From positions 1 through 64,000 of the forward strand of contig SKCR01019526.1 in NCBI GenBank assembly GCA_019454045.1: 64,000 nt of DNA, in the 5' to 3' direction. The position numbers and the translations under genes were made by a program. A model generated the notes under the pieces. The model was not told where the DNA came from. It worked only from the letters and a program-made list of their open reading frames with translations, and searched no databases. Below are positions 34,788 through 47,223 of the stretch, piece by piece (position 1 is the first letter of the stretch; each line of letters starts with the position of its first letter). Source of the DNA: Zanthoxylum bungeanum. Lineage: Eukaryota > Streptophyta > Magnoliopsida > Sapindales > Rutaceae.

Positions 34788-37620
34788 TGTAGGCATTGCA
34801 TTTTTGCATGTAAAACCCGATGATGAGTCTCAGTTGGAGGCACTACCTTTTAAGTCATGAAAGTCGCGAGAAACGGATATTGGAAGGGGAAATTCGGGAT
34901 GAGTACGCTATCAGAGTCCTTTCACATGTTCACTGTTTTCGTTCGTGCTGCGTTCTTAGACACATTCGAACGCCATGCAGATTGCGGGCGTTCCTGTCGC
35001 GTTCGAATTGGCGTTCGAACGGTGTCGATATTTCTGGTTTTGCTGTTAGCCTCGCGACCCAAGCCCATCAAGCCCACTTAAAACACACCCAAATTAAATC
35101 AAATATTAAGTTAAATATTAATCAGATAATGTAATTAAATAAAATAATTAATTAAGTCATATACCAAATTAAATAAAACAAATAAAATCTAAATAATCAC
35201 CTACCAAAATAATAAAAATACTTACACAAATTAGAGAAATTACATGCCTAATAAAGATAAATCAAATATATCATATTCCAAACTTAACAAATATCATGCC
35301 TAATTAAAATCAATCATAACAAATTAAATATTTTGTATTCCTAATCTAGCCAAATTTGTCCCCCCTCAATCTTTGACTTTCCTTGCCCAACACAAAATCA
35401 AATCCCTTCCTTGTGAAACAAGGTGAAGCCCTAGCCATTCTCTATATAAACAACCCCTAACAAAGACATGATTCCCCTAGCTCATACACATAATATACAC
35501 ACAACTCACACGAAAATCACAACACACACAGAAACCCTAGAAGTTCACGCATACTCAAGAAATGACACAAAAATTCTCTTGATCCCCTTTCCTAATCACC
35601 GAAAACCAGACCTCCATTCATCAACCTTGTATCACCGAAAAACAGCCCATACAGCAGCCCTAAAACACACACAAAACAGCCCCCAAACCACACCATAACA
35701 CCACCAAAAATCACATCCAAAACAGTAGCCAAAACATCCAAAAAAACAGTAACTAAAATACAGCAGCAATACAGTAGCAAAATGGCAGCGAATCGGAGTA
35801 AAAAGCAGCAGTAAAAGACGGAGAACGATGACTCAAAACAGTAAGACAACGAACGAGAGCAGTGAACCAGTGAACTGGAAGAGTTGCGGAGCATCCACCC
35901 TTCCGACGATCGTGTACCGTACATCCGAGAGGTGATTTAAAAGGTTAGACCTGAGGGCACTTTTCTCATTAGTTTATATTCCTTTTTTTATTGTTTATTG
36001 AATTCTATTCGCATGAGAGTCGTTTGTGGATGCATGTTGTGGCTTGAATGAAATGAGAGATGTGTCAACTCTCGCGATATATCGGATGGAAACCCGGACA
36101 TAAATTTCATAGCCGATTCCGAATGGACAGTAGTATGATCTGTACTCGGGATACAACTCCACGTACCGCTTGAGTAAACGGCACCATCTTTTGTTTTGTG
36201 TTGCTTTGGTTTATTTATTTTTCGTCACTTGAATTCAGCATTTTGCTTATGTATGCATGATTCAATCGAGCGCATGGGCTTAGTAAGTGCAATGAAAGAT
36301 CCCCTATGGGGAGGGGTTAAAGCCCTTATCACGATGCTTTGCCGCGCCGGTTGTTGTGTGTTCGGTTGAATGCAAGATATGTTCAATCGGACATACTGAG
36401 CTTGACATTATTGTCTTTATTCTTTGTGTTGCATGCATCAGGCCAGGTTCCGTTCGAACGCATTCTCAACCGCTACACGAACGCGAACCTTCTGTTTACT
36501 GTTCGAACGCGTTCTCGAATGCTACGTGAACGCGCACGCACTTTCTTAGTCTTTTCACGCATCAGGTCTGGTTCCGTTCGAACTCGTTCTCGAACGCTAT
36601 ACGAACGCGAACCTTCTGTTTACTGTTCGAACGCGTTCTCAAACGCTACGCGAACGCGCACACACTTTTTTAGTCTTTTCACGCATCAGGTCTGGTTCCG
36701 TTCGAACTCGTTCTCGAACGCTATACGAACGCGAACATTTTGTTTACCGTTCGAACTCGTTCTCAAACGCTACGCGAACGCACACGCACTTTCTTAGTCT
36801 TATCATGCATCAGGTCTGGTTCCGTTCGAACGCGTTCTCGAACGCTATACGAACGTGCTCCCACTGGACTGAGTCCATTTTCATCAGATTTCATGCATAG
36901 TTTTCCTAGTAGCTATCCCTACGTATGATGAACCTGATTGCCCCTCTGTATTACGCAAGATTGTGTTGGTATCATTCATATGTATTTCCCATATGTATGA
37001 GTACAATGTGTTTAACATATTACAATTCATATACCTATGTCATGATAACATTTGAGTATTATTTCTTGTGGTATATCGGATGGAAACCCAGACATAAATT
37101 CCGTAGCCGATTCCGAATGGACAGTAGTACGGTCTGTACTTGGGATACAATTCCACGTACCACTTGGGAAGGTGCTCACACGTGTGCTTGTGTGGTTAGT
37201 ATGGGTGCTTGTGTTTTTCTTGAATATAATATGCCAATGAAGTTGTATGTTCGTCGTTACTTTGATGTACTTTCAAGCATGCAATCTTAGATGTGAAATA
37301 TATGTAAATTTAGGTGTAAGTTTTATTTTGGACATGTGAACTTAGAAGTATGATACTCTTGGAAATAAGTGTTACTTAAGCCTGATTAAATTATTACATA
37401 AATCCTTTCATTACAAGTGGCATAAGTAAGGGACCATTCCGAACCCAACGGTTTGAGGTCTTCCCTTGCGAGGGGTGAGTGCGGCCTTAAATCTCATTTT
37501 CCCGGTTCACACCGGGTGGCGACTCCATTATTCTCCGGTTTAGTCCCCGTGGCTACTCCGTACTCCCGACTGGGCCGCGAGCCCGGGACAGCATGCGTCG
37601 CCCAGTTCCTGTGTCCCAAA
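34788..37620 (+). repeat. gypsy-T2 3' LTR (2833 bp)
   Basis: It matches the 5' LTR along its length but has one 177-bp unit instead of four, and a truncated fourth 124-bp unit. The last bases read GTCCCAAA, where the 5' LTR has GTCCCACA, so the terminal C has mutated. ATATG follows directly. The end hairpin is at 37501-37516, with the PBS-like motif at 37517-37527. Confidence 0.9.
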
Positions 37621-37661
37621 ATATGATACCATGGAATGGAACTAGAGAAAGTGAGAGAAAT
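37621..37661 (+). other. copia-A 3' end of internal region with polypurine tract
   Basis: AGAGAAAGTGAGAGAAAT lies just before the 3' LTR and matches the AGAGCAAGTGGGATAT tract at 57054-57071 of another copia-A copy. TAG at 37642-37644 lines up with the pol stop there. Confidence 0.7.
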
Positions 37662-40449
37662 TGTTACGGTTGGTGCTCTGAGTGCCAATCCGGATCGTAT
37701 TTATGTCTGATTCATGAATACGAGCAATACCTTTTTCCATAATATTACTAATTTAAATAGTAGCACCTCTTGTATTTTATATACGTATTCGATCTAATTT
37801 CTATTAGATTGATTAGATTGAAACTAAATCTGGTTTAGTGATATGTAAATATATTAGACAAAGACTCCAGGATTTACAACGTAGTGCGCAGTTACAACAT
37901 AGCTTGTAATTGACATTAGGAAGTGTTGTTATAAGTTGTATATCCTCAAATTAAGTTCCTGATCATGATTTTGAGACACGGGTCAGTTAGTAAAATCTGC
38001 TGAGACCAGTACATGTCGTATATCGGACTTGGTCCGATGGTTTATCCCAATGAACCATGAGTCTTGGGAGACTCGTATAGATGTGTAGGTGTTTATTTGA
38101 TAAACGCTAAATGACTTACCGAAGATTTCCAAATATATGGTACACCAACGTCAATAGGAATCTTCTCGGGTTGAGTATCATAATGATTCATTGACTTGAG
38201 ATACCACTGTGGATATATGAGTTATCCTCCATACTTAGATGGCAGTCACATCACCGATCTATTTAGATCATACCTCCGCATGTTCGTTGGGTGTGGACTC
38301 ATGCTCGTGATATCCTATGAGTATCAAGAAATGATTCGTCAGTTCTGTGTACAGAGCATAGGTAGTCCATAATTGATTAGCAATCTGTTAAATCTATGGC
38401 AATATTATACATCGGAAGTGAGTTCTGAATGTTATTTAGAGATTGCTAATAGATACGTCAATGAGATTATTCCTATAGAGATTTGATGTTTATATCTACA
38501 TCTCTGGGATAATACGGATATCTGTGACGGAGGGATTATACGTATGCAGTGACCTCGACCTGTATGATTCAGCTAGTTTATCTGTGGTCGTCATAATTTA
38601 CGGGTGGGTGAATTATGGACACGAAATTGGATTTCGTGACGGATATGCCCGAATCTAGAGAGTCTCACTAATGAAATATACTCGTAGAGCACTAGGGCAA
38701 CTGTTATGAATAATACTGATTATTTATAACTTATTTAACAGTTTAACAAGAAATACATGCATTCGGGACCTAACAGTCATTTTCGAATTAATGTGTATTT
38801 GTATTTAATACTTGATTTTATTAAATACACATTAATAAAATATCAAATTATGATATTTGGCATATATGATTAATATATGTATCTGAGATATTTAATGTAA
38901 ATATAATACATATATTTAAGATATTTGTATTTAATTATTTAATTATTTAATTGTTAAATAATTAAATTAATTAATAAAATAAATATCTTTTGTAATGATT
39001 TTACTTTTATATGGCTTGATATTATTGGAATACGTTTTTGGTTTGCTTTATTAAAGATTATTGTTACTTTATTAAAGAAAAACTCGTTCCAATTAAAATC
39101 AAACAAAAAATTAAATAATTGTTATTTTATTTTCTTTGAAAATTCGACCATAGTGAATTTTGGTTAACAAAATTATTTTGTTTTCATTTTTTCATACTTA
39201 GACAAGTTTAACATAATTTTACAAATTGAGTTGAGAGCGAAGGTGAAGAAAAAAAGGAAAAACAAAGCCAAAATTTGGAATTTTGTAAGTAATTTAACAC
39301 TTTCTTCTGTATAGAAATTGTTTCTATTATTCTTAACTTCAAATTGTGTAGTTAAGATGATGTCTCTACTCTTTTAGTTTGTAATTAAATTTGTTGGAAG
39401 CTTGGTTGAAGGTGTTAAACATGTATGCTTAATTTATAAGCTTATTAGTGTAATTAAGCTTAATAAATTAATTACAAATTAAAGTTGTCATTTTAGAGTT
39501 GAATATCCATTCATAATTAACCTATAATTGTTCTTAATTAATTTCATGATGCTGAGACTTTATTGGTGTGGTAATTGGATGATTAAAATATTGAATTTTG
39601 TCAATTAAATGTAAATTGTGAAACTGGAGTAATTTATGAAATTAGAGTTCTTAACCCATTCCAATTTTGGGGCTTTTCATATATATGATTTTATTTGATG
39701 TATATTAAATTTGGGGTTAATTGGACTTGATCTTGATGTGTTTTGAATAAATTGGGCCAAATTGCAATTAATGGAAAAATCTGGGCAGTTTCGGCAATTT
39801 GGAAAAAGTTTTTGGATTTTGTAGTAATTTGTAATTTCATGTATTTGACATGTATAAATTATTTTGGGATTGATTTGGAATCAATTAAATATGTATTTGA
39901 CATTTTAAAGACCAAAATATCTAATTTACAAAACTTTGGGGTAATTCTGTAATTAATGATAAATCTGATTTTTCGGATAAAAATACAGTTTTTATTTATT
40001 GAGTAATTAGAATAAATTGGTTTATTTTAATTTCTCAAAGAAAATATTTATCAGAAATCGTTTCGAAGGGAAAATATGCGAAAACGGGGAAAAATGGCGT
40101 TACGGGGTAACGGCTGCCCAAACCGTGAACTGGGCACTGTTCGGACAGCCCACGAACTGTCTAAATATTTTTGGGGCTGACCTGGGCAGTCCCCATGAGC
40201 ATTGGTAGGTCGGTTCGGTCGGAAACGAGTTTTATGCTATTTTGCGGAAAAATATTTTCGAAAAAGTTTTGCGATGTTTCTATATTATTTATGTCGTTAT
40301 ATGATATCGAATAAATATTTTTAGGTGAAATATAAATGACTTATCAATATTGGATATTGAATAATTTATTCGTAAATTTAAAAATTTTAAACTACGATTT
40401 CGCCCGAACATTGCTTCTTCTGTTGCGCCTCCCTGTTTTGACCCTAACA
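37662..40449 (+). repeat. copia-A 3' LTR (2788 bp)
   Basis: It begins TGTTACGGTTGGTGCTCTGA and ends TTTTGACCCTAACA. It is the most complete reference for the copia-A LTR in this window. Only non-coding AT-rich sequence inside. A tandem duplicate-rich TTAAATAATTAAATTATT stretch lies near 38930. Confidence 0.88.
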
Positions 40450-40800
40450 AAACCTTCAAGCGTGGCTTGAGGGAGTGGACATATGCAAAGAATTGGTCGA
40501 ACCACTATAAACTACAGTGTCAATTTTTCTAAGCTTTACTCATTTTAATTATTGCAAGTTTTATTTTATATATGCATATTGTTTAGAAATTTTCTTTTGA
40601 AAAATAATTGTTGAATTCATTAATTAGAGAAATTGATTAATAAATCTAAATGGTAAAACTACTAACTAAGTAGCGTAAAATCGAAAAGAATTTAATTCTG
40701 CAATATTTATTCAATACCCAATTCACTCTCTCTTGGATATAGTTTGTGTTGTTTGTGTCTGCTTGTAGTTAATTTCAATTTGTATCACACAGTAGAGGTC
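40450..40800 (+). repeat. LTR fragment related to 46890-47223
   Basis: Several blocks match the second half of the LTR at 46147-47223, for example CAATACCCAATTCACTCTCT, AACTAAGTAG and TTTAGAAATTTTC. Its left part is cut by the end of copia-A, so copia-A may have inserted into it. Confidence 0.65.
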
Positions 40801-41740
40801 CTCGATTCGAACTCGAATTCACACATTATAATTTTTCTATTTTTTAATTTAAATCAATCGGATCGGCTTGGATCGAAATTTCGTATCAGATCTGACCTGA
40901 TCCAATCCGATTCCCACCTCTAATGATGCCCAAATTAATTTGGATAACACTGATTTGTATATATATTAATACGCGATTGGTCTATGTTTCTATGCAAGAA
41001 AGCAGTCAAACCACCAAGTATTTCCACCCAAACCAGAAAATGCCTAAAAGATTAAGAAACATAACATATATGCAACTAACAGTTATAACATTTCAGATTA
41101 TTTTTGGCTGAATTAGGAAGATGGTTCCATCAGATTAAGCCACTGAAAATTAATAGTCATATGTCCTGAGCAATGAAGAGCAAAGTAATTTAAAATACCT
41201 CTATTATGTGTCTCATACTCTCATTAGAGCTATCCATTTTCCTCCTCAATCCACTCTTCTTAAGACATTGCCTTTAGTTCAATGATGTTATGTTGCCTAC
41301 TTATTGGATTATGGAAACTTCAACCAAGATATGTATCATAGAATTGGAAATAGTAAATGTATTGATGCATTTGCCATAAGAAATAGGTTATGCCTCCTAT
41401 ATGAAGAAAGTATTACAAACACTCAATAACATAACCTTACTTCCATTATGAGCAATTGGTGCATCTCATTCATTATGAGGTAAATGGAATTTCAAATAAT
41501 CTACTTTTTTCCACCAATCAAAGATCTGGTACATATACATAGCAGAGATTAAGGCTTCCATAGAAACAAAATAACACCATCAAGTCACAATTAATAGTCA
41601 TATGAATCATAACAAAAAGGCCTTTAGCAACTCACCAAAACTGAAGATCAATAACTAAGGTCTAAAGAAACAGTTTGAGCACTTGATTGCAAGATCTTGC
41701 CAGCAAGGTGTTCCCACAACTGTATTCCCCATGCCTTGTC
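40801..41740. other. AT-rich intergenic, nothing recognisable
   Basis: No gene or RNA seen. A GATTCGAACTCG word near 40804 resembles a pol III B box, but no A box or tail supports a SINE. The short frame at 40923-41111 matches nothing known. Confidence 0.4.
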
Positions 41741-42299
41741 TGTTGTGATTCTCTGATTATTAAAGAGTGTTTTATGAGGACAAATAAATACTCTATATTA
41801 CTACTTGAATAGAATTTAAAAGTACTACAAAACTTGTACAAAAAAACCTCACTCACTAACTAAACTCTCTAATCTCTCTTACTTGGAGCTTACATTCTAA
41901 GTTCTCTTACTTGGAGCTTCTTGTTAAGGATGTTTAAACTATCAAATGAGAGCTCAATTTATAGCCAAAGTAATGAATCCAATGACAACAAAATTAATGA
42001 AGTAGTTGGTAGTTACACAAAAAACATTGACAACCGTGAAGATGGTTGTTGCACCACTTTTTGACAAATGGTCGTGGAATTAATGGAGAGGGCAGTTGGA
42101 TTTTTTTAATTCTTCCCCTCTAGTTGCATTTGAAACGGTTTTCATCTGACAGCTATCCCGGCTATCTCTCTGCACAACTCTAGCTTATCCCAAGTGACCA
42201 TCTTTGTTGATAATTTGGTTGTGTCTCTGCATAACACACGTCACTGTGTCTCAGTATAGTACTCTTCTGCTGTCATTTTCTTCACCCATTTATTCATCA
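41741..42299 (-). repeat. copia-C 3' LTR (559 bp)
   Basis: On the plus strand it runs from TGTTGTGATTCTCTG to about CATTTATTCATCA. Its inner end is placed by the polypurine tract just beyond. It aligns with 45302-45660. Confidence 0.75.
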
Positions 42300-42550
42300 G
42301 TGTAACTCTCTGGCTCCCCCTTATCAGTAAGCAAAATATATTCGGATGCTAGATATCTGGTTAATGGAATCCTACCTCGCTCAGATCATCTTATTTGAGG
42401 TCCACTAGTTTCAAGAAGTATGTCATCATCCAAATCTGTGGATGATCATGTAGCTTCTAGTGGAGCGGGTTGCGGCTCCCCTTGCTCAACGTTCTCTTCT
42501 GCCTCCTCTAGTTCTACTTCTGAAATATCATGCACCCTATCTAAGGCCAA

Positions 42551-43560
42551 TTATGCAGGTGCAAGGTCTGGATTTCTTTCAGCATTGAAATTGGAAGACA
42601 TCTTGTGCTTTTCAATGTCTTCAATTGTTTGGTCTTCAAGAAACATTACATTCTGGCTTTTGATGACCATCTTTTCTTTCGGATCCCATAGTATGTATCC
42701 AAATTCTTCATCTCCATAGTCCAGGAATATACATGGAGTAGTCCATTCATCGAGCTTTTGCCTGAGCTCATTGGATACATGTACAACGACTAAACAGCCG
42801 AATACTCTTAGTTGAGAGTATGAGAGATTCTTATCAGACCACTTGTTGATCAAGTAGCAAGCGGCATGAACAACTTTTCCTTAGAATGGTTTTGGAAATT
42901 TAGCCATGCTGGTCATGCTTTTGACATTCTCTATAATGGTTTGGTTCATTCTTTTAGCTACACTATTATTCTATGGGGTGCGTGAAATATTTCTCTCATG
43001 TCGAATGCCATATCTCATACAGTAGGCATCAATTCCCTGGAACTGTACTCACCTCCATCGTCTGTACGGAGGCACTTTAGCTTCTTTCTTGTTTCACGCT
43101 CTATTATGGGGTGGAAATGTTTGAAATGTTCCAAGACCTGATCCCTTATCTTGATGAAAACACCCACACTTTTCGAGAAACATCATCAATGAAAGTTGGG
43201 AAATACTTGTTATCACCCAGTGAACAACCTCCAAAGGACAACATACATCAGAGTGCACCAGACTGAGCAACTCTGATCTTCTATTTGAAGAGAAAATTAA
43301 ACAATACTATGTGTTGCTTATTAAACAAACAGTGGTTGTAAGGACCTAATTCAACATCTCTGGTAAACTCATTCTTGGTCAAGGTAGACAATCATCTCTC
43401 ACTCATTTGACCAAGTCTCTGGTTCCAAAGATTTTGAGAAGCCTATTTTTTAGCTACATTGAGGTTGTCTGTACAAATCTTCACATGAGTCTTGGATAGT
43501 GTGAAGCAAACATGTCTTCAGGAAACAACCATGGGACCTTCTAGCATTCGCCATGTTCCA
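42551..43560 (-). pseudogene. copia-C integrase, degenerate
   Basis: The minus-strand frame at 42551-42853 includes YSQLRVFGCLVVVHVS and PCIFLDYGDEEFGYILWDP, the segment after the copia integrase core. Around 43040-43090 the words for KCLRTDDGG (family form: LRSDNGGEF) survive, and near 43410 a WNQRLGQMS-like piece (family form: WHRRLGHMS). The frame is broken between these. RT does not follow, so pol is truncated. Confidence 0.8.
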
Positions 43561-43949
43561 TCTCTTAAGTGTCTGTCATAGCCCTATTTTTCAAGGGCTA
43601 TCCCCGGGAGTACATTCAGCCAAAGTTCTGGAACATGTAGGACATCCTTCAAAGTTCATGTACACCCAACATTTATTTGCAATTGAATATCACTCAATCC
43701 TATTATCCTAGAGAAACTGATATTTCACATCTTCACTGAACAAAAGTCTCATGCTTTGAATGTTTTGAAGAAATCTCTGTGAGGAGTGACGTGGTAGGAT
43801 GGTGTAGTATCATCCACCAACTCAGCATCTTAGGTTGCGGTGTGAAGACATGTCTCTTCCTGCATAAAGTATATGGCTACATATCCTTGGACAACTACTA
43901 CTATCTCTACTTCGTTATTCTTTGGCTGGAAATTTCCTTGGCTTTGCTC

Positions 43950-44228
43950 TCATTGCAGTTTTCGACAACTCTTCTTTAAGTGGCCTTCTATGCCACAATG
44001 AAAGCACTTATAGTTAGGCATCCTTCCATTTGAGGATCTACCTCTGGTTGTGCTTCTGTCTCTCTCTCTTTCTCTTCCTCGATGTCTTCCTCGAGTTTCT
44101 ATGATGAATGCTTCTGACTGTTCTGCGCTAATTTCTTTTCTCCTAGACTTTTCATTCGTCATCGCATCTTTTACCATAGGCATGGTAAGTTTTTCTCGTA
44201 TAGTCGAATAGCTGAGAGTAACCACCAA
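43950..44228 (-). pseudogene. copia-C gag C-terminus with zinc knuckle
   Basis: The 92-residue minus-strand frame has an RGRHRGRERERDRS basic stretch followed by YKCFHCGIEGHLKKSCRKL, a full CX2CX4HX4C knuckle. This is the RNA-binding end of copia Gag. It is separated from the gag N-terminal frame (44289-44714) by a frame change. Confidence 0.82.
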
Positions 44229-44288
44229 TGTAACCCCAGCTATCAGGAAAAGAACTAAATAGTAAGAGGGTTTGAACTCATTGATGTG

Positions 44289-44714
44289 TTATACAATGGA
44301 AGTTTCACTCCGTAGTTTCAAACTCACCAAAAGCCTCATTAATAAGGCTTTATTACGAGCAGTCTTAGACCGGTAAATGCCTTTCAACTTCAACCACATC
44401 TCATAAGCATATGTATCATATGCTACGTGGTGGAAGACACTATAGTTAATCCACTGCCTAATCTGATCTAGAGTTCTGTTGTTGAGTTTATTATATTCAA
44501 TCTCTTTGATAAAATTTAGTCTCACTCTCTTCTCCTCGATCATATCGAACAGATCTTTACAGTGTAGATAATCTATCATTTGAGGCCTCCAGAGTGAGTA
44601 ATTGGTTGCTGTCAGTTTGATCATTGCAACAAAAAATAAATCTTTCATTTTCATTTTAAGTTTAAAATGAAAATATGACAAAATGGGTACTGATTCGTAC
44701 AAATTGGAGGTCAC
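44289..44714 (-). pseudogene. copia-C gag N-terminus
   Basis: The 141-residue frame contains LTATNYSLWRPQMIDYLHCK and ending motifs EMWLKLKGIYRSKTARNKA and LLMRLLVSLKL, the usual Gag N-terminal pattern of plant copia (UBN2 type: NYxxWxxxM, then LxxxY, then L). The start used is the first ATG. The frame closes early at 44289, before the knuckle frame. Confidence 0.82.
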
Positions 44715-44845
44715 TGTTGCGTCCGGAATGGTCGAAAATAGTAGATTTGACTCTTCGTCGGTTCAAATCTGATATATGGGCAGATTTAAAACTTATAGAG
44801 TCAAATTATAAATTTCGGAGACTTTAGGGAGCTCAATGAAATTTA

Positions 44846-45050
44846 CCAAGGATGCTGACGTGGCAAACATGTGGCTGATGATGTGGCAGAAATGGGACCG
44901 ACATTGCTGATGTGGCAGCCACGAGTCGATGACGTGGTGGCTACGTGTTGATGACGTGGCAATTGACGTGTCAGACTCTTTGCTGATGTGGCTACTGATT
45001 GTGTGCTGATATGGCACTGACCATGCGCTGATGTGGCAGGCACGTCTATG
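44846..45050. repeat. GCTGATGTGGCA minisatellite with TGACGTGGC words
   Basis: About ten degenerate units of 18-28 bp built on GCTGATGTGGCA/GATGACGTGGCA lie in the copia-C leader between PBS and gag. Clear TGACGTGG words are at 44856 and near 44931 and 44952. Confidence 0.8.
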
Positions 45051-45290
45051 TCTTCAACCTTCATATGCGTGCGGCGCTTGCTTCCACTGAAACTCATACA
45101 TGCTCTTCTGCCCAGCGCGTGCGTCGTCGTCCGATCTATATTTGATTGTGGAAAAACACCACCGTACTCGTCTCGACGTGAAAAAGCTAACGGTATTTTC
45201 AAAATTGATTTTTGAGAACTTTTCTAGAACCCAAATTTTCCGAACTGAGTTTTGTTCTTCACTTTTCGACCCAACATGTAACCAAACCTT

Positions 45291-45299
45291 CTGATACCA
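45291..45299 (-). other. copia-C primer binding site
   Basis: The minus strand reads TGGTATCAGAAGG just inside the LTR. The first nine bases match the initiator tRNA-Met complement. Confidence 0.75.
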
Positions 45300-45301
45300 C
45301 T

Positions 45302-45660
45302 TGTTGTTATTCTCTGATCACTGAAGAGTGTTTTGTAAGGAAAAATAAATACTATCTATTATTATTTGAATATAATTTACAAGTATTACAAAACTTGTAT
45401 AAAAAAACCTCATTCACTAGCTACACTATCTAAAATCTCTTACTTGGAACTTACACTTTAAATTCTTTTACTTGAAGCTTCTTGTTGGAGATGTTTGAGC
45501 TCTCAAATAAGAGCTCAATTTATAGCCAAAAAAATGGCTCAAATGTCAACAAAATTCATATAGTAATTGGTGGTTACACCAAAAATTTTGACAATGGTGG
45601 AGGTGGTTGTTGCACCACCTTTTGACGAATGGCGGTGGTATTAGTGGAAAGGGCATGTGA
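45302..45660 (-). repeat. copia-C 5' LTR, outer end lost
   Basis: It starts TGTTGTTATTCTCTG on the plus strand and matches 41741-42110. Similarity stops after AAAGGGCATGT at about 45660, so the outer third is missing. Confidence 0.75.
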
Positions 45661-45762
45661 ATTATTTCATTGTCTATTATCGGACCAAAAAGTTAAGCAG
45701 AAACACCAAAATCTCCTAACTTGATTTCACCACGCTCATCGACTAGGAATTTCCCACCCTAT
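45661..45762 (-). pseudogene. STE20/GCK-type protein kinase exon fragment
   Basis: On the minus strand, after a possible splice acceptor (CTAATAG at about 45763), the frame reads GGKFLVDERGEIKLGDFGVSA, then a stop. Plant BLUS1-like/GCK kinases have AGNILVDxxGxIKLGDFGVSACLFD here, with the DFG magnesium-binding motif. The next codons after the stop still resemble that continuation with C changed to stop. Only about 25-30 residues of the kinase domain are visible and no HRD exon was found. It abuts the truncated LTR of copia-C. It is certainly not functional. The match is from memory of the family. Confidence 0.55.
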
Positions 45763-46146
45763 TAGAAACAGAGTATAAGAAATGATTGCCAATAACTAAG
45801 AAGTGATTAACACATGCATGAAGAGTACAAAAGTTAAACATATCTAATGGAGTTTACAACTTAATAAATTAATCAAGCTTTATTGCAAGTTAATACTGTT
45901 AACATGAAGCAATAGTTCAAAAATCATACCTAAAGCGACTGTGTATATCTTTCCCTTTCAATCAGTCTAAGCGTTGACTTATACTAACCCAGGATAAGAT
46001 ATCTTATTCGTTGATGGAATCTTCTTGCTATGTCACCTAAGATTCCCAAGTTATCTCCCTTAAGTATTTTATATGCAGTTACTGAATACCAAACTTACAC
46101 TGGCAGACCCCCCGATTGAACTTCTAAAATCCTTGATCTGAATTTT
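45763..46146. other. unassigned, possible further kinase-gene debris
   Basis: A candidate splice donor (minus-strand TTTAG then GTATG near 45925-45932) suggests another decayed exon, but its translation matches nothing I can name. The word TTGATGGAATCTTCTT at about 46013 resembles the start of the next LTR. Confidence 0.3.
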
Positions 46147-47223
46147 TTGTTGATGGAATCTTTTGAAGCCAAAGCCAACAGCCCAAATGGAAGTTGTGGG
46201 TTCCACGTGTGTTGGCAACTTCAAAATAAGTTCAATTGAGTTGTAATGAGTCTTGAAGATCTTGGAATAATTGGACTAGTATTTGGAAGACTTTGCATGA
46301 AGTAATCCGGTTGGTGCGCTTTAATATATCTTCAACGGTCATATAGCTGTTTAAATTACAGGATCGGCATATCGGCCCTTGTAGACAAGCAGACCCGTCT
46401 CAAGACAGAGAGTTCGGGTAGTTTTTCACCTTCACTATATATTGAGCTCCAATTTCATTTTTTCAAAGTTTTTTACACCTTCTAACATTTCTTTCAAGGC
46501 AAAAACTGAGAGAGAAATAAATCTTCTTATTAATTTAGTTTCTTCATAATCAAAACTCACACACTACATCTTCATATATATTTAGTGAGCTTGAAATACT
46601 TGGGTTAGAAACTCATACCTTCAATCTTCTTTGTCTATTGTGAGTACCCAAGTTGCGTTATAAATTTTTATATCTTGAACACTTAAGGTTGTGGAAATCT
46701 TTTGTTAAGTGGATATACTCAAAATGGTGTTTTGGTTATAAAAAGGTTAAAAAGTGAACCTATGTGACAAATTTTTTTTTTTTTTTTGTAAAGGTTTGGA
46801 GTGAATATAGGAGGCAGAACTCTTGCTTGTGAGTGAGCCATAGAAAACTCACGGTGTAAAGTGTGGAATCAATTTTGATAATGAAAATCTTAAAGTTCGA
46901 CTTGGAGGAGTGAACATAGGCATTGTCAGCCAAACTGCTATAAATCCAGTGCCAATTTCTCTGACCCTTACTCCTTTTATTTATCCAAGTTTTACTTTGT
47001 ATTTATATATTTTTTAGAAACTTGCATTTGCAAATTAATTATTGGGTATATCAATTGTAGAAATTGAATTTTAAGCTTAATCGGTAAAAGTTACCATCTA
47101 AGTAGTTTAAAATTATAAAGATTTTTTATTTTCGCAATATTTTACCAATACCCAATTCATCTCCTCTTGGGTATTTAGAGATTATTATTTGTGTACTTGT
47201 AAGCAATTTCATTTATACCATCA
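46147..47223 (+). repeat. probable copia solo LTR (about 1.08 kb)
   Basis: It starts near TGTTGATGG and ends near CCATCA, giving short inverted ends. A TATATATTGAGCTCC core near 46433 precedes a leader-like region. It matches 40450-40800 in its second half. No clear target-site duplication was found, so the ends are approximate. Confidence 0.6.

Larger units (their letters stand above)
25788..37620 (+). mobile_element. Ty3/gypsy Tat-like element with both LTRs (gypsy-T2)
   Basis: Two LTRs (25788-29192, 34788-37620), a PBS for tRNA-Arg, gag, a pol order of RT then integrase, and a polypurine tract are all present. Target-site duplications ATATG at 25783-25787 and 37621-37625 are perfect. The integrase and RT resemble the plant Tat clade, and a tRNA-Arg primer is known from Ogre-type members. 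The internal domain is about 5.6 kb, with the protease active site, RT C-terminus and RNase H missing and several frameshifts. It is a deletion derivative that could move only with helper proteins, unless the deletions happened after insertion. Confidence 0.9.
15080..40449 (+). mobile_element. old copia-A element, plus strand, with nested insertions
   Basis: The pieces in order are: 3' half of a 5' LTR (15080-15922), PBS (15927), decayed internal sequence (15923-19097, 24413-24805, 25413-25787, 37621-37661) and a full 3' LTR (37662-40449). The flanks of each insertion join cleanly once the inserts are set aside. Internal sequence carries RT remnants near 18600-19090 and 24480-24660. No gene is intact. 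Confidence 0.8.
41741..45670 (-). mobile_element. copia-C element, internally deleted, minus strand
   Basis: Two related LTRs in the same orientation (41741-42299 and 45302 to about 45660) flank 3.0 kb that contains, on the minus strand, PBS, repeat-rich leader, gag, zinc knuckle and integrase. RT and RNase H are missing between integrase and the polypurine tract (minus-strand AAGGGGGAGCC near 42313-42323). Stops and frameshifts are frequent. The LTRs differ at many positions, so the insertion is old. Confidence 0.85.

Noticed and set aside
40795..40815. Pol III B-box-like GATTCGAACTCG, possible SINE
   Set aside because: No A box at the right distance, no tail and no duplication.
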